A stretch of DNA of 34,504 bases, taken from assembly GCA_964652805.1 (NCBI GenBank), contig CAZZBJ010000009.1:1-34504 (forward strand). The letters are read 5' to 3'. The position numbers were made by a program, and so were the translations under genes. Within the stretch, counting starts at the first letter, position 1; each line of letters opens with the position of its first letter. The notes under the pieces were generated by a model. It did not search any database and was not told where the DNA came from. It saw only the letters and a program-made list of their open reading frames with translations. The stretch comes from Claveliimonas sp964652805. GTDB taxonomy: Bacteria; Bacillota; Clostridia; Lachnospirales; Lachnospiraceae. This document shows, one piece after another, positions 1 through 7,898 of this stretch.

Positions 1-240
1 ATTGGAAGGACTGCCTCCGAACAAATCCGTCATGACCAGAACGCCGTCCCCGCCGGACTGCTTGTTCAGACGTATGATCGCTTCCTTTACCTTCTCCTTT
101 AATATGTCTACGTCATCGCCGTGATAGAGTCCATAGGTTTCTACCGGCGGGGTCTCTCCCATGATCAGTGTGGCACTGCTGAGCAGCGCCTTTGCCAGAT
201 CGCCATGTGTGACTAGTAATAATCCAACTATCTCCCTCAC
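1..240 (-). CDS. PTS mannose-family EIIA component, N-terminal part (runs off window)
   Basis: The reverse strand encodes 80 residues starting MREIVGLLLVTHGDLAKAL and continuing through a VLVMTDLFGGSPSN motif to the left edge. This matches the EIIA-Man fold: His12 in the VTHG motif is the expected phosphorylation site, and DLFGGSP is the second conserved loop. In this family the domain takes phosphate from HPr and passes it to EIIB during uptake of mannose-type sugars. The start is a GTG at 240-238 with AAGGA six bases upstream; a stop codon lies four codons before it, so no longer start exists. It is divergent from the LevR-like regulator at 552, the usual arrangement of a PRD regulator and its target PTS operon. 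EIIB/C/D genes would lie to the left, outside the window. Confidence 0.85.
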   Translation of the reverse strand, partial: MREIVGLLLVTHGDLAKALLSSATLIMGETPPVETYGLYHGDDVDILKEKVKEAIIRLNKQSGGDGVLVMTDLFGGSPSN

Positions 241-291
241 CTCCTGTCCTTAAATAAGTGATTGCGATCGCATTGCCTTTTTGATGGTTAC

Positions 292-320
292 ACTATAGCA
301 TCGGGTAATCTGATTGTAAA
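292..320 (-). promoter_or_regulatory. Probable sigma-A promoter of the EIIA-Man gene
   Basis: On the minus strand TTTACA (plus 315-320) and TATAGT (plus 292-297) are separated by exactly 17 bases, each one mismatch from consensus. Transcription would start near 285, leaving a leader of about 45 bases before the GTG start at 240. A weaker sigma-54-like element lies closer to the gene, at 263-277. Confidence 0.6.
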
Positions 321-333
321 ATTTCGCCTGAAA

Positions 334-374
334 TTACACACAGATCAAAAATGTGTAAAGTAAAAAATGTGTAA
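334..374. promoter_or_regulatory. Repeated TGTGTAA half-sites, putative operator
   Basis: TTACACA at 334-340 faces TGTGTAA at 352-358 as an inverted repeat with an 11-base spacer, and a second TGTGTAA follows at 368-374, sixteen bases on. A fourth copy, TTACACA at 505-511, sits inside an imperfect palindrome upstream of the regulator gene. The inverted pair is centred about 61 bases upstream of the predicted EIIA start site, a classical activator position. Binding by the neighbouring regulator is inferred. Confidence 0.5.
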
Positions 375-424
375 AAAGCAGGTTGTTTGGATGATAAATC
401 TAAACAATTTTTTCGTTTATTTTA

Positions 425-453
425 TTGAAAATGTAGATATTTTAGACGATAAT
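425..453 (+). promoter_or_regulatory. Probable sigma-A promoter of the LevR-like regulator
   Basis: TTGAAA (425-430) and GATAAT (448-453) are separated by 17 bases. The start site would be near 460, giving a leader of about 90 bases to the ATG at 552. That leader contains the TTACACA copy at 505-511, which may allow autoregulation. Confidence 0.5.
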
Positions 454-551
454 ACAGTATAAGAGAATAGAAAAACGTGTTTTGATTTCCGGAGTGTGAT
501 TATATTACACAATTTTTTGCGGACTTCTGTGATTTTTAAAAGGAGGTTTCA

Positions 552-2987
552 ATGGAGAAAAAGGAGCAGATATACCAGTATATCCGCAGAGATACGATCA
601 ATAAGCTCAAGAATGGGGAGTATGACGCTCTTGGTCTGGACACCCTGAATGTCAGTCTTGACCTGAAGATGGATCGGGCCAACATATCCAGACTCCTAAA
701 TCAGCTTTATAATGAGGGGAGGGTTATAAAGACGATGTCCAGGCCAGTGCTTTTTGTGGATCGGGCCTCTCTTGAAGTACAGGTGAAGAACGTCTATTTG
801 CCTTCCATTATTCCAAAAGATAAGGAAATAAAAGATTATCTCTCGGACATGTCAAATGTACAGGATGAGGTGAAGAACAACAGCTTTGAACGGTATATTA
901 CGAATCTGCGGCGGTCCAAAATGGGGGAACCGGTAAAACGGGCAAAATCAGCTGTTTTATATCCTTTAGGACTTAACACGATCATTATCGGCGAGCGGGG
1001 GACCGGGCGTTTCCAGTTTGCCAAGGCTATGGCGAATTATGCAAAAGAAGTGCGTTTTTTGGATGAAAAAAAGAGACCCAGTATCATCGAATGTTTGAAC
1101 TATAATGTTGCTAATGAAAAAAGCTTTTTGAAGCTTTTGTTCGGCGAGGTGCTGGAAAAAAACGGCGGTTATAAAAAGGGGGTGTTTCAGCAGACACAGA
1201 ATAATATCGTCATTCTGAATAATATGGATCAGCTTCCGGCAAATGCTCTGAGTTCTCTGTACAATGCGATCCTGGACGGCTTCTTTTCGCCGATTAACTC
1301 CAATAAAATCTTTGAGATGAATTCGCTGGTGATCGCCACCGTTTCTCAGAGGGTTATGGAGGATGACAGCGATATACACAGATGCTTTCCGATGTTTATT
1401 AGACTGCCCAATCTGCATGAGAGATCTATTGCAGAAAAGCTTGTCCTCATTTTGCAGTATTTACAGGATGAGGCGGTCCTGATCGACAAGACGATACGTA
1501 TATCGAAGGATATTCTCAGCTGTTTCGCTATGTCGGAGTATAAGGGGAATCTGGCGCATCTGAGGGCGGAGATCAGACAGGCCTGCGCAATGGGACATCA
1601 GAAGTATCTCCATGAAAATTCATTTTATGTCGATATTGGATTTGATGAGCTATCCATCCCCGTGCTGGAGAATATTTTTGACATAAATGAAAGAATGAAT
1701 GAGCTGAACGAGACACTCAACCTGTTTGAAAATGAGTACCTTTTCTTCTCTCCGCAGAGACAGAATCCGGAACTTCTGCTTTTATACGAGTTGGATCAGT
1801 CACCGAATCCAAAGGAAATCCTGCAAGTGCAGAATGTGGGAGAGGAGTTGATCAATCGCTGTATTGAAGATATCGAGTCTGCCGGAAAGATACAGATGAA
1901 TATGATCCGTTCGGTATTCCAACAGAAGATATATGAGCTTATTTATCCTCTGATCAGGGGGCACCCAATCTGTCGGAATGAGAACCTGCTGTATGGTCTG
2001 CTGTTCCATTTGGCTGAGGAGATCAGCCGCCTGATATCAGACGATGACACTGCCGGATTACCTGGACTGGTAAATCAGATTGCAAGGCCGGAGGACTATA
2101 CCTGTGCAGCCGGTATAGTGGAGAGCCTTCAGGAGACGTATAACGTCCGGCTGCCGGAAGCGGAACAGGATTATATTGCCACCTATCTGTATCTGTCTTC
2201 TCAATGGATCGACAGGTTCTATATTCAGCTGCTGATCATTTCGACCAGCGGAGAAATATCAAAGAACTATGCGGAGTATATTAATGGACAGAATTTTAAG
2301 ACTCATGCTTCCCACATGACAGTGTCACAGACGGAAGCGGCAGATTCGGCTATGACTGCCATTGCGGAGAAGATGGGTCAGATTGACAGGGGACGGGGAG
2401 TGATCATCATTACAGATAACCCGGCGATCCGTGAGAACAGTAACCGCATCAAAGAATATTATCACGGAGAGTATACGATCATAGAGGATATGACGATCCA
2501 GAAGATTGTTTCGATCGCGGAACGTGTAGAGTCGCTGGGAGTCACGATCCGATCCTCGCAGATTTTTGCTCAGCTGATCATGGACAGAAATGTACAGCCG
2601 GGCCCGATGGGACTTCATGCGCAGGAACTGCTCAAAGATATTCAGAACAAGCTTTTGGCGGAATCGCTGGTTTTTTTGAATCCGGAAAAGGCCTGTCGCG
2701 AGTTATTTAATGTCTTGCTGAATATGATCAACGACCTGCATATTCAGTATACGGATGATCTACTCATCAAATTTATCTTTCACACTGCTTTTGCTCTGGA
2801 ACGGTGTATAAGAAAAGAAGCCTTTGCGTATCCCAGATCCCGTTCCCTGATCAAACAGTATGGAAAACTTTTTCGTGTACTGGAAAAGAACTTTGAGACG
2901 CTTACAGAAATTTTTTCAATACAGATTCCGGCCAGTGAAATGGGCTTTATTATCGAAATATTTCTTCCTTACTACGAAGAAAAATAG
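552..2987 (+). CDS. LevR-like PRD/PTS-domain transcriptional regulator with degenerate AAA domain
   Basis: This 811-residue protein has the LevR/ManR layout: an N-terminal helix-turn-helix (about 1-75), a sigma-54-interaction-type AAA domain (about 100-370), PRD1 with YGLLFHLAEEISRL, an EIIA-Man-like domain, and PRD2 with FHTAFALERC. Such regulators sense sugar flux through PTS phosphorylation of PRD histidines. Several key motifs are eroded. Walker A reads GERGTGRF (147-154) without the lysine, Walker B reads ILNNMDQL (221-228) without the acidic pair, and the sigma-54-contacting GAFTGA loop reads GVFQQT (210-215). The EIIA-like domain has IISTSG where an active EIIA has a His. It probably no longer remodels sigma-54 holoenzyme. 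The start is supported by AAAGGAGG six bases upstream. It is divergent from EIIA-Man and 51 bases ahead of dsdA, so it may control either or both. By eye it is more AT-rich than the genes downstream. Confidence 0.85.
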   Translation: MEKKEQIYQYIRRDTINKLKNGEYDALGLDTLNVSLDLKMDRANISRLLNQLYNEGRVIKTMSRPVLFVDRASLEVQVKNVYLPSIIPKDKEIKDYLSDMSNVQDEVKNNSFERYITNLRRSKMGEPVKRAKSAVLYPLGLNTIIIGERGTGRFQFAKAMANYAKEVRFLDEKKRPSIIECLNYNVANEKSFLKLLFGEVLEKNGGYKKGVFQQTQNNIVILNNMDQLPANALSSLYNAILDGFFSPINSNKIFEMNSLVIATVSQRVMEDDSDIHRCFPMFIRLPNLHERSIAEKLVLILQYLQDEAVLIDKTIRISKDILSCFAMSEYKGNLAHLRAEIRQACAMGHQKYLHENSFYVDIGFDELSIPVLENIFDINERMNELNETLNLFENEYLFFSPQRQNPELLLLYELDQSPNPKEILQVQNVGEELINRCIEDIESAGKIQMNMIRSVFQQKIYELIYPLIRGHPICRNENLLYGLLFHLAEEISRLISDDDTAGLPGLVNQIARPEDYTCAAGIVESLQETYNVRLPEAEQDYIATYLYLSSQWIDRFYIQLLIISTSGEISKNYAEYINGQNFKTHASHMTVSQTEAADSAMTAIAEKMGQIDRGRGVIIITDNPAIRENSNRIKEYYHGEYTIIEDMTIQKIVSIAERVESLGVTIRSSQIFAQLIMDRNVQPGPMGLHAQELLKDIQNKLLAESLVFLNPEKACRELFNVLLNMINDLHIQYTDDLLIKFIFHTAFALERCIRKEAFAYPRSRSLIKQYGKLFRVLEKNFETLTEIFSIQIPASEMGFIIEIFLPYYEEK

Positions 2988-3038
2988 CGATTCAAAGCGT
3001 ATGTTTTGCAAACTATCATGTGACTAGGAGGTATGGAA

Positions 3039-4364
3039 ATGGTAAACACAGAACTTTTGGAAGAAAAAGCCCCTATCGTGGGACGACTGCGGCGGACTGA
3101 GGAAGTGACCTGGATCAATCCGCTGCTGGAGCCTGCCAAGGAGGCCATGGAGAAGATCGATCTCACGATGAAGGATGTGCAGGACGCCCAGGCGAGACTG
3201 GAGAGATTTGCGCCCTTTATTCGCCGGGCTTTCCCGGAGACGGAGAGGGACGACGGGATCATCGAGTCCCCCATCCGGGAGACAGGGCGCATGAAGGAAG
3301 AGATAAACCGGAGACAGGGCGCCGGCTTCCAGGGACGGCTCCTTCTAAAGATGGATTCGGAATTGGCGGTGGCCGGATCGGTGAAGGCCCGGGGCGGGAT
3401 CTATGAGATCCTGAAGCACGCCGAGGAACTGGCCCTTAAGGCGGACCTGCTGCGGGAAGGGGACAGCTACGAGGTCTTCGCCGGGGACGACTTCCGGGAA
3501 TTTTTCTCCGGGTATGCCGTGCACGTGGGCTCTACCGGCAATCTGGGGTTGTCTATAGGCATCATCAGCGAGGCCATAGGGTTCCGGGTGTATGTCCACA
3601 TGTCTCAGGACGCGAAGCAGTGGAAGAAGGATTTGCTCCGGTCCAAGGGCGTGCAGGTCATCGAGTATGCCGGGGACTACGAGGCGGCGGTGAAGAAGGG
3701 CCGCGAGGAGGCCATAAGGGATCCCCGCAGCTATTTCGTGGACGATGAAAATTCCGTCAGCTTGTTCCTTGGCTATGCGGTGGCGGCGCTGCAGCTTCAG
3801 AGACAGCTTGAGGAGGCGGGCGTGCAGGTGGATGAGGAGCATCCCCTGTTTGTCTACATTCCCTGCGGAGTGGGAGGCGCGCCGGGCGGCATCACCTTTG
3901 GGCTGAAGCTGATCTACGGTGACCATGTCCACGTATTCTATGCGGAGCCGGTTCAGGCCTGCTGTATGCTCCTGGGCATCGCCACGGGGCTGCACAACGA
4001 GATCTGCGTCCAGGACATCGGCCTCACCGGAAGGACGGAGGCGGATGGTCTGGCTGTGGGAAGGCCGTCGAAATTTGTGGGAAAGACAGTGGAGCATCTT
4101 CTCTCCGGAGAGATGACGGTCACAGACGACAGGCTCTATGTGTATATGAAGGAGCTGCTGGATCAGGAGGGGATCTTTATCGAGCCCAGCTCCTGCGCGG
4201 CCTTTGCGGGGCCGGCCAGGATCGAGACAGCCGAGGAGTGCAGGGCCTACCTCAGAGAAAAGGGTCTGGAATGTAGAATGGAACAAGCGTCCCACATTGT
4301 CTGGGCCACGGGAGGCTCCTTGGTTCCGGAGGGTGTGAGGGCGGAATATATGAAAAAAGCATGA
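3039..4364 (+). CDS. dsdA: D-serine ammonia-lyase (D-serine dehydratase)
   Basis: A PLP enzyme of about 441 residues that converts D-serine to pyruvate and ammonia in the cytoplasm. The PLP lysine is K116 in GSVKARGG, close to its position in E. coli DsdA. The glycine-rich phosphate-binding motif appears as HVGSTGNLGLSIG, and the N-terminal block TWINP is typical of the family. I chose the ATG at 3039 because AGGAGG (3026-3031) lies seven bases upstream; the in-frame ATG at 3033 abuts the Shine-Dalgarno sequence. Only 51 bases separate it from the regulator and no promoter is evident there, so the two are probably cotranscribed. It is the first gene of the D-amino-acid cluster. Base composition is clearly richer in GC than the regulator. 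Confidence 0.93.
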   Translation: MVNTELLEEKAPIVGRLRRTEEVTWINPLLEPAKEAMEKIDLTMKDVQDAQARLERFAPFIRRAFPETERDDGIIESPIRETGRMKEEINRRQGAGFQGRLLLKMDSELAVAGSVKARGGIYEILKHAEELALKADLLREGDSYEVFAGDDFREFFSGYAVHVGSTGNLGLSIGIISEAIGFRVYVHMSQDAKQWKKDLLRSKGVQVIEYAGDYEAAVKKGREEAIRDPRSYFVDDENSVSLFLGYAVAALQLQRQLEEAGVQVDEEHPLFVYIPCGVGGAPGGITFGLKLIYGDHVHVFYAEPVQACCMLLGIATGLHNEICVQDIGLTGRTEADGLAVGRPSKFVGKTVEHLLSGEMTVTDDRLYVYMKELLDQEGIFIEPSSCAAFAGPARIETAEECRAYLREKGLECRMEQASHIVWATGGSLVPEGVRAEYMKKA

Positions 4365-4379
4365 AGATAAATCCACATC

Positions 4380-4419
4380 TTGACATCCAAATCTGAAAGG
4401 ACTACAATACATTCAGATT
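4380..4419 (+). promoter_or_regulatory. Promoter with overlapping inverted-repeat operator, upstream of D-amino-acid transaminase
   Basis: TTGACA (4380-4385) and TACAAT (4403-4408) are separated by 17 bases, a near-consensus promoter. A perfect 8-base inverted repeat, AATCTGAA (4390-4397) and TTCAGATT (4412-4419), has its centre in the -10 region and its right arm at the predicted start site (about 4415). A protein bound there would block polymerase, so repression is the likely mode. The transcript would carry a leader of about 120 bases. The regulator is unknown. Confidence 0.65.
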
Positions 4420-4537
4420 CGTGGAGGACGTAGGCAAAGAAGTCGCGCAGACAGCTTTCCTGCGCCCTTTTTGCTATGATGGCTATCAGGTTTCCGGCTT
4501 AAATGAAATAATAGAGAAAACAGAGAGGAGAAAAATC

Positions 4538-5383
4538 ATGAAAACTTTAGGTTACTACAACGGAAAGTATGGAGAGCTGGACGAGATGATGATTCCCATG
4601 AACGACCGGGTGTGCTGGTTCGGGGACGGCGTGTACGATGCAGGACCGTCGAAGAACTACAAGATTTTTGCCATTGACGAGCACGTGGACCGGTTCTTCA
4701 ACAGCGCCGGACTTCTGGATATCAAGATGCCGGTGACAAAGGATGAGCTGAAAGCGCTTCTTCAGGAGATGGTGAACAAGATGGACACGGGAAACCTGTT
4801 TGTCTACTATCAGGTGACGCGGGGCTCAGGCGCACGCGATCACGTGTTCACAGAGGGGCCGGGAAACTTGTGGATCACCCTGAAGCCGGCTGAGATCTCC
4901 GACGGAAAGGAGCCCATCAAGCTGATCACCACAGAGGACACGCGCTTTCTGCACTGCAATATCAAGACTCTGAACCTGATCCCCTCCTGCATGGCAGCGG
5001 AGAAGGCGAGAAGGGCGGGATGCCAGGAGGCCGTCTTGTACAGACCTGGCGGTCGTGTGACGGAGTGCGCTCACAGCAATGTACATATCTTAAGAGATGG
5101 CAAGCTGGTGACAGCGCCCACAGACAACCTGATTCTGCCGGGCATTGCCAGGGCTCATCTCATTAAAATCTGCAAGCAGCTGGAGATTCCGGTGAGCGAG
5201 ACGTCCTACACCCTGGACGATCTGTTTAACGCTGAGGAGGTCATTGTGACAAGCTCCAGCAACCTCTGCCTCTATGCGGACGAGATCGATGGGAAGCCGG
5301 TGGGAGGAAAGAACAGCGAGCTCCTGGAGAAGATACGGACAGCCCTTCTGGACGAGTTCTACGAGGCGACAAAAGAAGACTAA
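4538..5383 (+). CDS. dat: D-amino-acid transaminase (fold-type IV PLP aminotransferase)
   Basis: This 281-residue protein transfers amino groups between D-amino acids and 2-oxo acids, typically D-Ala + 2-oxoglutarate to D-Glu + pyruvate. It matches the Bacillus D-amino-acid transaminase along its length: DRVCWFGDGVYDA near the N terminus, YYQVTRGSGARDHVF, the PLP lysine K143 in CNIKTLNL, the cofactor-ring Glu176 in VTECAHSNV, and the late TSSSNLC block. I chose the ATG at 4538, preceded by AGAGGAG; the frame is open back to 4421, but that stretch overlaps the promoter and does not look conserved. Branched-chain aminotransferase or aminodeoxychorismate lyase are less likely, given the similarity and the D-amino-acid neighbours. 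pxpB follows after 34 bases. Confidence 0.9.
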   Translation: MKTLGYYNGKYGELDEMMIPMNDRVCWFGDGVYDAGPSKNYKIFAIDEHVDRFFNSAGLLDIKMPVTKDELKALLQEMVNKMDTGNLFVYYQVTRGSGARDHVFTEGPGNLWITLKPAEISDGKEPIKLITTEDTRFLHCNIKTLNLIPSCMAAEKARRAGCQEAVLYRPGGRVTECAHSNVHILRDGKLVTAPTDNLILPGIARAHLIKICKQLEIPVSETSYTLDDLFNAEEVIVTSSSNLCLYADEIDGKPVGGKNSELLEKIRTALLDEFYEATKED

Positions 5384-5417
5384 ATAAAGAAGAGAAAGAG
5401 TAAGAAAGTGAGAAGGC

Positions 5418-6155
5418 ATGGGCGCGATGAAATTCATGCCATCCGGCGACAGGGCGATGGTCGTTGAGTTCGGAAACGAGATCAGCACCGGCATCAATGA
5501 TCAGGTGCACGCCCTGGCGGAGAGGATAAAAGGGGAGCAGGTGCCGGGCGTTCTGGAGCTTGTTCCCACTTTCCGCTCGCTGATGGTTTACTATGATCCC
5601 TGGCAGACCTCCTACCCGAAGCTCAGGGATACCTTTTTGGGATTTGGTGAGCTGGGGGAGAACGCCGGCAGACGAAAAAAACGGATATTGAAGATTCCCT
5701 GCTGTTACGGCGCCAGATTTGGACCGGACCTGGCAGATATGGAGAAGCACACAGGGCTGGACCGGGACGAGATCATCGCCATCCACAGTGCTGTGGACTA
5801 CAAGATTTACATGATGGGCTTTCTGCCCGGATTTGTCTATCTGGGAGGGCTTGATAAGCGGATCGAGATGCCCCGGCTGAAGACGCCCCGGCTGAAGATA
5901 CAGCCCGGAGCCGTGGGGATCGGCGGCAACCAGACCGGCGTTTACCCTCTGGCCTCCCCCGGCGGGTGGAGACTCATGGGCGGCACGCCTGTGGATTTCT
6001 ACGATCCGGACCGGGAGGAGCCGATCCTCTGCAAAGCGGGAGAGTACATCCGCTTTGTCCCCATTACGATTGATGACTACTATGACATCCGCAGGATGAT
6101 CGTGAAGGGAACCTACAAAGTGGAAACAGTGGAGGAGGATGAGACATGTCTGTGA
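5418..6155 (+). CDS. pxpB: 5-oxoprolinase subunit B (KipI/AHS1 family)
   Basis: This 245-residue protein belongs to the PxpB/KipI family (allophanate hydrolase subunit 1-like). Visible family blocks are PSGDRAMVVEFG near the start, the YMMGFLPGFVYLGGLD motif, and QPGAVGIGGNQTGVYP followed by SPGGWRLMGGTP. In characterised bacteria PxpA, PxpB and PxpC together open 5-oxoproline to glutamate using ATP. The gene overlaps pxpC by ten bases, so the two are translationally coupled. An in-frame ATG at 5427 is an alternative start, with AGAAGG better spaced for it. B. subtilis KipI was first described as a sporulation-kinase inhibitor; the catabolic neighbours here favour the oxoprolinase role. Confidence 0.88.
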   Translation: MGAMKFMPSGDRAMVVEFGNEISTGINDQVHALAERIKGEQVPGVLELVPTFRSLMVYYDPWQTSYPKLRDTFLGFGELGENAGRRKKRILKIPCCYGARFGPDLADMEKHTGLDRDEIIAIHSAVDYKIYMMGFLPGFVYLGGLDKRIEMPRLKTPRLKIQPGAVGIGGNQTGVYPLASPGGWRLMGGTPVDFYDPDREEPILCKAGEYIRFVPITIDDYYDIRRMIVKGTYKVETVEEDETCL

Positions 6156-7066
6156 AAGTGCTCATACCCGGCGCCCTGACTACGGTCCAGGACGCAGGCA
6201 GATACGGCTATCAGAATTCCGGCATCCAGACTTCCGGCGTTATGGATCACAAGGCTTACGAGGAGGCCAACGCCCTGGTGGGAAATACCGGCCAGGAGGC
6301 GGTGCTGGAGGTCACCCTCTTCGGAGGCATGCTGGAGGCGACCGCAGACACGGTGGCGGCGGTCACCGGGGCGGACATGGAGCCCCGGGTCAACGGCGTC
6401 CCCTGCGGGATGAACCGCCCGATCTTTTTGCGGGCCGGCGACACCCTCTCCCTGGATATGGCAAAAAGCGGCTGCCGCAGCTACATCGCCTTCGCGGGGG
6501 GTGTGGATGTGCCGGTGGTCATGGGAAGCCGCTCCACCAATATGAAGTGCCGCATGGGAGGCTATGAGGGCCGTCCCCTGCAGGCGGGAGACGTGTTTGA
6601 GACCGGTCTGTGCGGGGAGGAAGCCATAGAGCGGTACGAAAAAGTCCGGGACAGGAGCTTCCCGGCGGAGGCCTACAGGTCCCTCATCGAGGTGCGGGTT
6701 ATCGAGGGGCCCCAGGCAGAGTATTTTACAGAAAAAGGAAAAGAGACCTTCTACAGCGCCCGGTATGTGATATCCGACCAGAGCGATCGGATGGGGTACC
6801 GGCTGGAGGGGGAGGAGATTGAGAGCGTGGACGGCACGGACATTATCTCCGACGGCATCGCCTTTGGAGCTGTCCAGGTTCCGGCCGGCGGGAAGCCCAT
6901 CGTGCTCCTGGCAGACAGACAGACCACCGGGGGATACGCCAAGATCGCTACCGTATGCTCCTTTGACATACCAAAGCTGGTTCAGGGAAAACCGGGGGAC
7001 ACGGTCTGCTTTCGGAAGATCACCCTGGAGGAGGCTCAGAAGATCAATGAGAACAATAGAAGATAG
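6146..7066 (+). CDS. pxpC: 5-oxoprolinase subunit C (KipA/AHS2, biotin-dependent carboxyltransferase family)
   Basis: The 306-residue product matches the PxpC/KipA family: TTVQDAGRYGYQNSGI and GVMDHKAYEEANALVGN near the N terminus, AFAGGVDVPVVMGSRST in the middle, and GGYAKIATV near the C terminus. It is the expected partner of PxpB, with which its gene overlaps by ten bases. The GGAGGAGG sequence inside the end of pxpB serves as its ribosome binding site. The usual third subunit, PxpA (LamB/YcsF family), is not encoded anywhere in the window. It must lie elsewhere or the complex works without it. The DUF1445 gene follows after 12 bases. Confidence 0.88.
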   Translation: MSVKVLIPGALTTVQDAGRYGYQNSGIQTSGVMDHKAYEEANALVGNTGQEAVLEVTLFGGMLEATADTVAAVTGADMEPRVNGVPCGMNRPIFLRAGDTLSLDMAKSGCRSYIAFAGGVDVPVVMGSRSTNMKCRMGGYEGRPLQAGDVFETGLCGEEAIERYEKVRDRSFPAEAYRSLIEVRVIEGPQAEYFTEKGKETFYSARYVISDQSDRMGYRLEGEEIESVDGTDIISDGIAFGAVQVPAGGKPIVLLADRQTTGGYAKIATVCSFDIPKLVQGKPGDTVCFRKITLEEAQKINENNRR

Positions 7067-7078
7067 AGGGATACAGTT

Positions 7079-7864
7079 ATGGATTACACGACAATGACGC
7101 CCCGGGAGGTGCGAAAGCTCATCCGGGAAGAAACGATTACAGGGCAGACCTCCGGTATGTGCGCCGGATATGCCCAGGCAAATCTGGTAGTCCTGCCAAA
7201 GGACCTGGCCTATGACTTTCTGCTCTTCACCCAGAGAAATCCGAAGTCATGCCCGGTGCTGGAGGTCGGCGATGTGGGAAGCCGGGAGCTCCACTACATT
7301 GCCAGTGATGTGGATATCGCCAGGGATATTCCCAAATACAGGATTTACCGGAAGGGAGAGTTGGCGGGAGAGTACACCAGCGTGGAGGAATTCTGGCAGG
7401 ATGATTTTGTCAGCTTCCTCATCGGGTGCAGCTTTTCCTTTGAGTCCGGGCTTCTGGAGGTAGGCGTGCCTGTCCGCCAGATCGAGGAGGGACGGAACGT
7501 GCCCATGTTCAAGACCAACATCCCCTGCACACCGGCGGGGATCTTCAAGGGAAATATGGTGGTGAGCATGCGGCCCATGCCCTGCAACCAGGTGGTGAAG
7601 GCTGTCCTTGTGACCGGGGAGATGCCCAGAGTCCACGGAGCGCCTATCCACATCGGAGATCCGTCGGTGATTGGTATTGCCGACATCCACCAGCCGGATT
7701 TCGGCGATGCCGTGACGATCCGGGAGGGGGAGGTGCCGGTGTTCTGGCCCTGCGGCGTGACCCCCCAGAACGTGGTCATGAATGTAAAGCCGGAGATCGT
7801 GATCACCCACTCGCCGGGACATATGCTGATCACAGACGTGAAAAATGCGGAACTGAAATATTAA
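7079..7864 (+). CDS. D-glutamate cyclase family protein, N-terminal-type domain (DUF1445/YcsI)
   Basis: This 261-residue protein belongs to the DUF1445/YcsI family, formerly called 'putative hydro-lyase'. Blocks typical of the family include GYAQANLVVLPKDLAYDF, CSFSFE, RNVPMFKTNIPC, MVVSMRPM and the C-terminal ITHSPGHMLITD. The N-terminal domain of animal D-glutamate cyclase (DGLUCY), which converts D-glutamate to 5-oxo-D-proline, is of this family. In B. subtilis ycsI also sits with kipI and kipA. Its place after a D-Glu-forming transaminase and PxpBC, and before a protein resembling the other DGLUCY domain, supports D-Glu cyclase or a related role. The bacterial reaction is inferred; hydration/dehydration of another D-acid remains possible. 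Confidence 0.85.
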   Translation: MDYTTMTPREVRKLIREETITGQTSGMCAGYAQANLVVLPKDLAYDFLLFTQRNPKSCPVLEVGDVGSRELHYIASDVDIARDIPKYRIYRKGELAGEYTSVEEFWQDDFVSFLIGCSFSFESGLLEVGVPVRQIEEGRNVPMFKTNIPCTPAGIFKGNMVVSMRPMPCNQVVKAVLVTGEMPRVHGAPIHIGDPSVIGIADIHQPDFGDAVTIREGEVPVFWPCGVTPQNVVMNVKPEIVITHSPGHMLITDVKNAELKY

Positions 7865-7898
7865 CAGACGGAAAACAGGAAGGGAAAGGGAGAGCGAA

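Noticed and set aside
307..314. AATCTGAT in the EIIA promoter, similar to the arm of the transaminase operator
   Set aside because: Only a seven-base match, expected a few times by chance in this window, and no inverted partner is present.
3345..4412. 355-residue open frame antisense to dsdA
   Set aside because: Low-complexity shadow protein overlapping an unmistakable DsdA; no start signal.
4421..4537. N-terminal extension of the D-amino-acid transaminase
   Set aside because: The extension lies in the leader just after the predicted transcript start, has no ribosome binding site, and the family begins at the ATG at 4538.
5418..7066. pxpBC as urea carboxylase or sporulation-inhibitor KipI/KipA
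   Set aside because: The proteins are separate AHS1 and AHS2 subunits without biotin carboxylase domains, no kinase or kipR neighbour exists, and the D-amino-acid context favours oxoprolinase.
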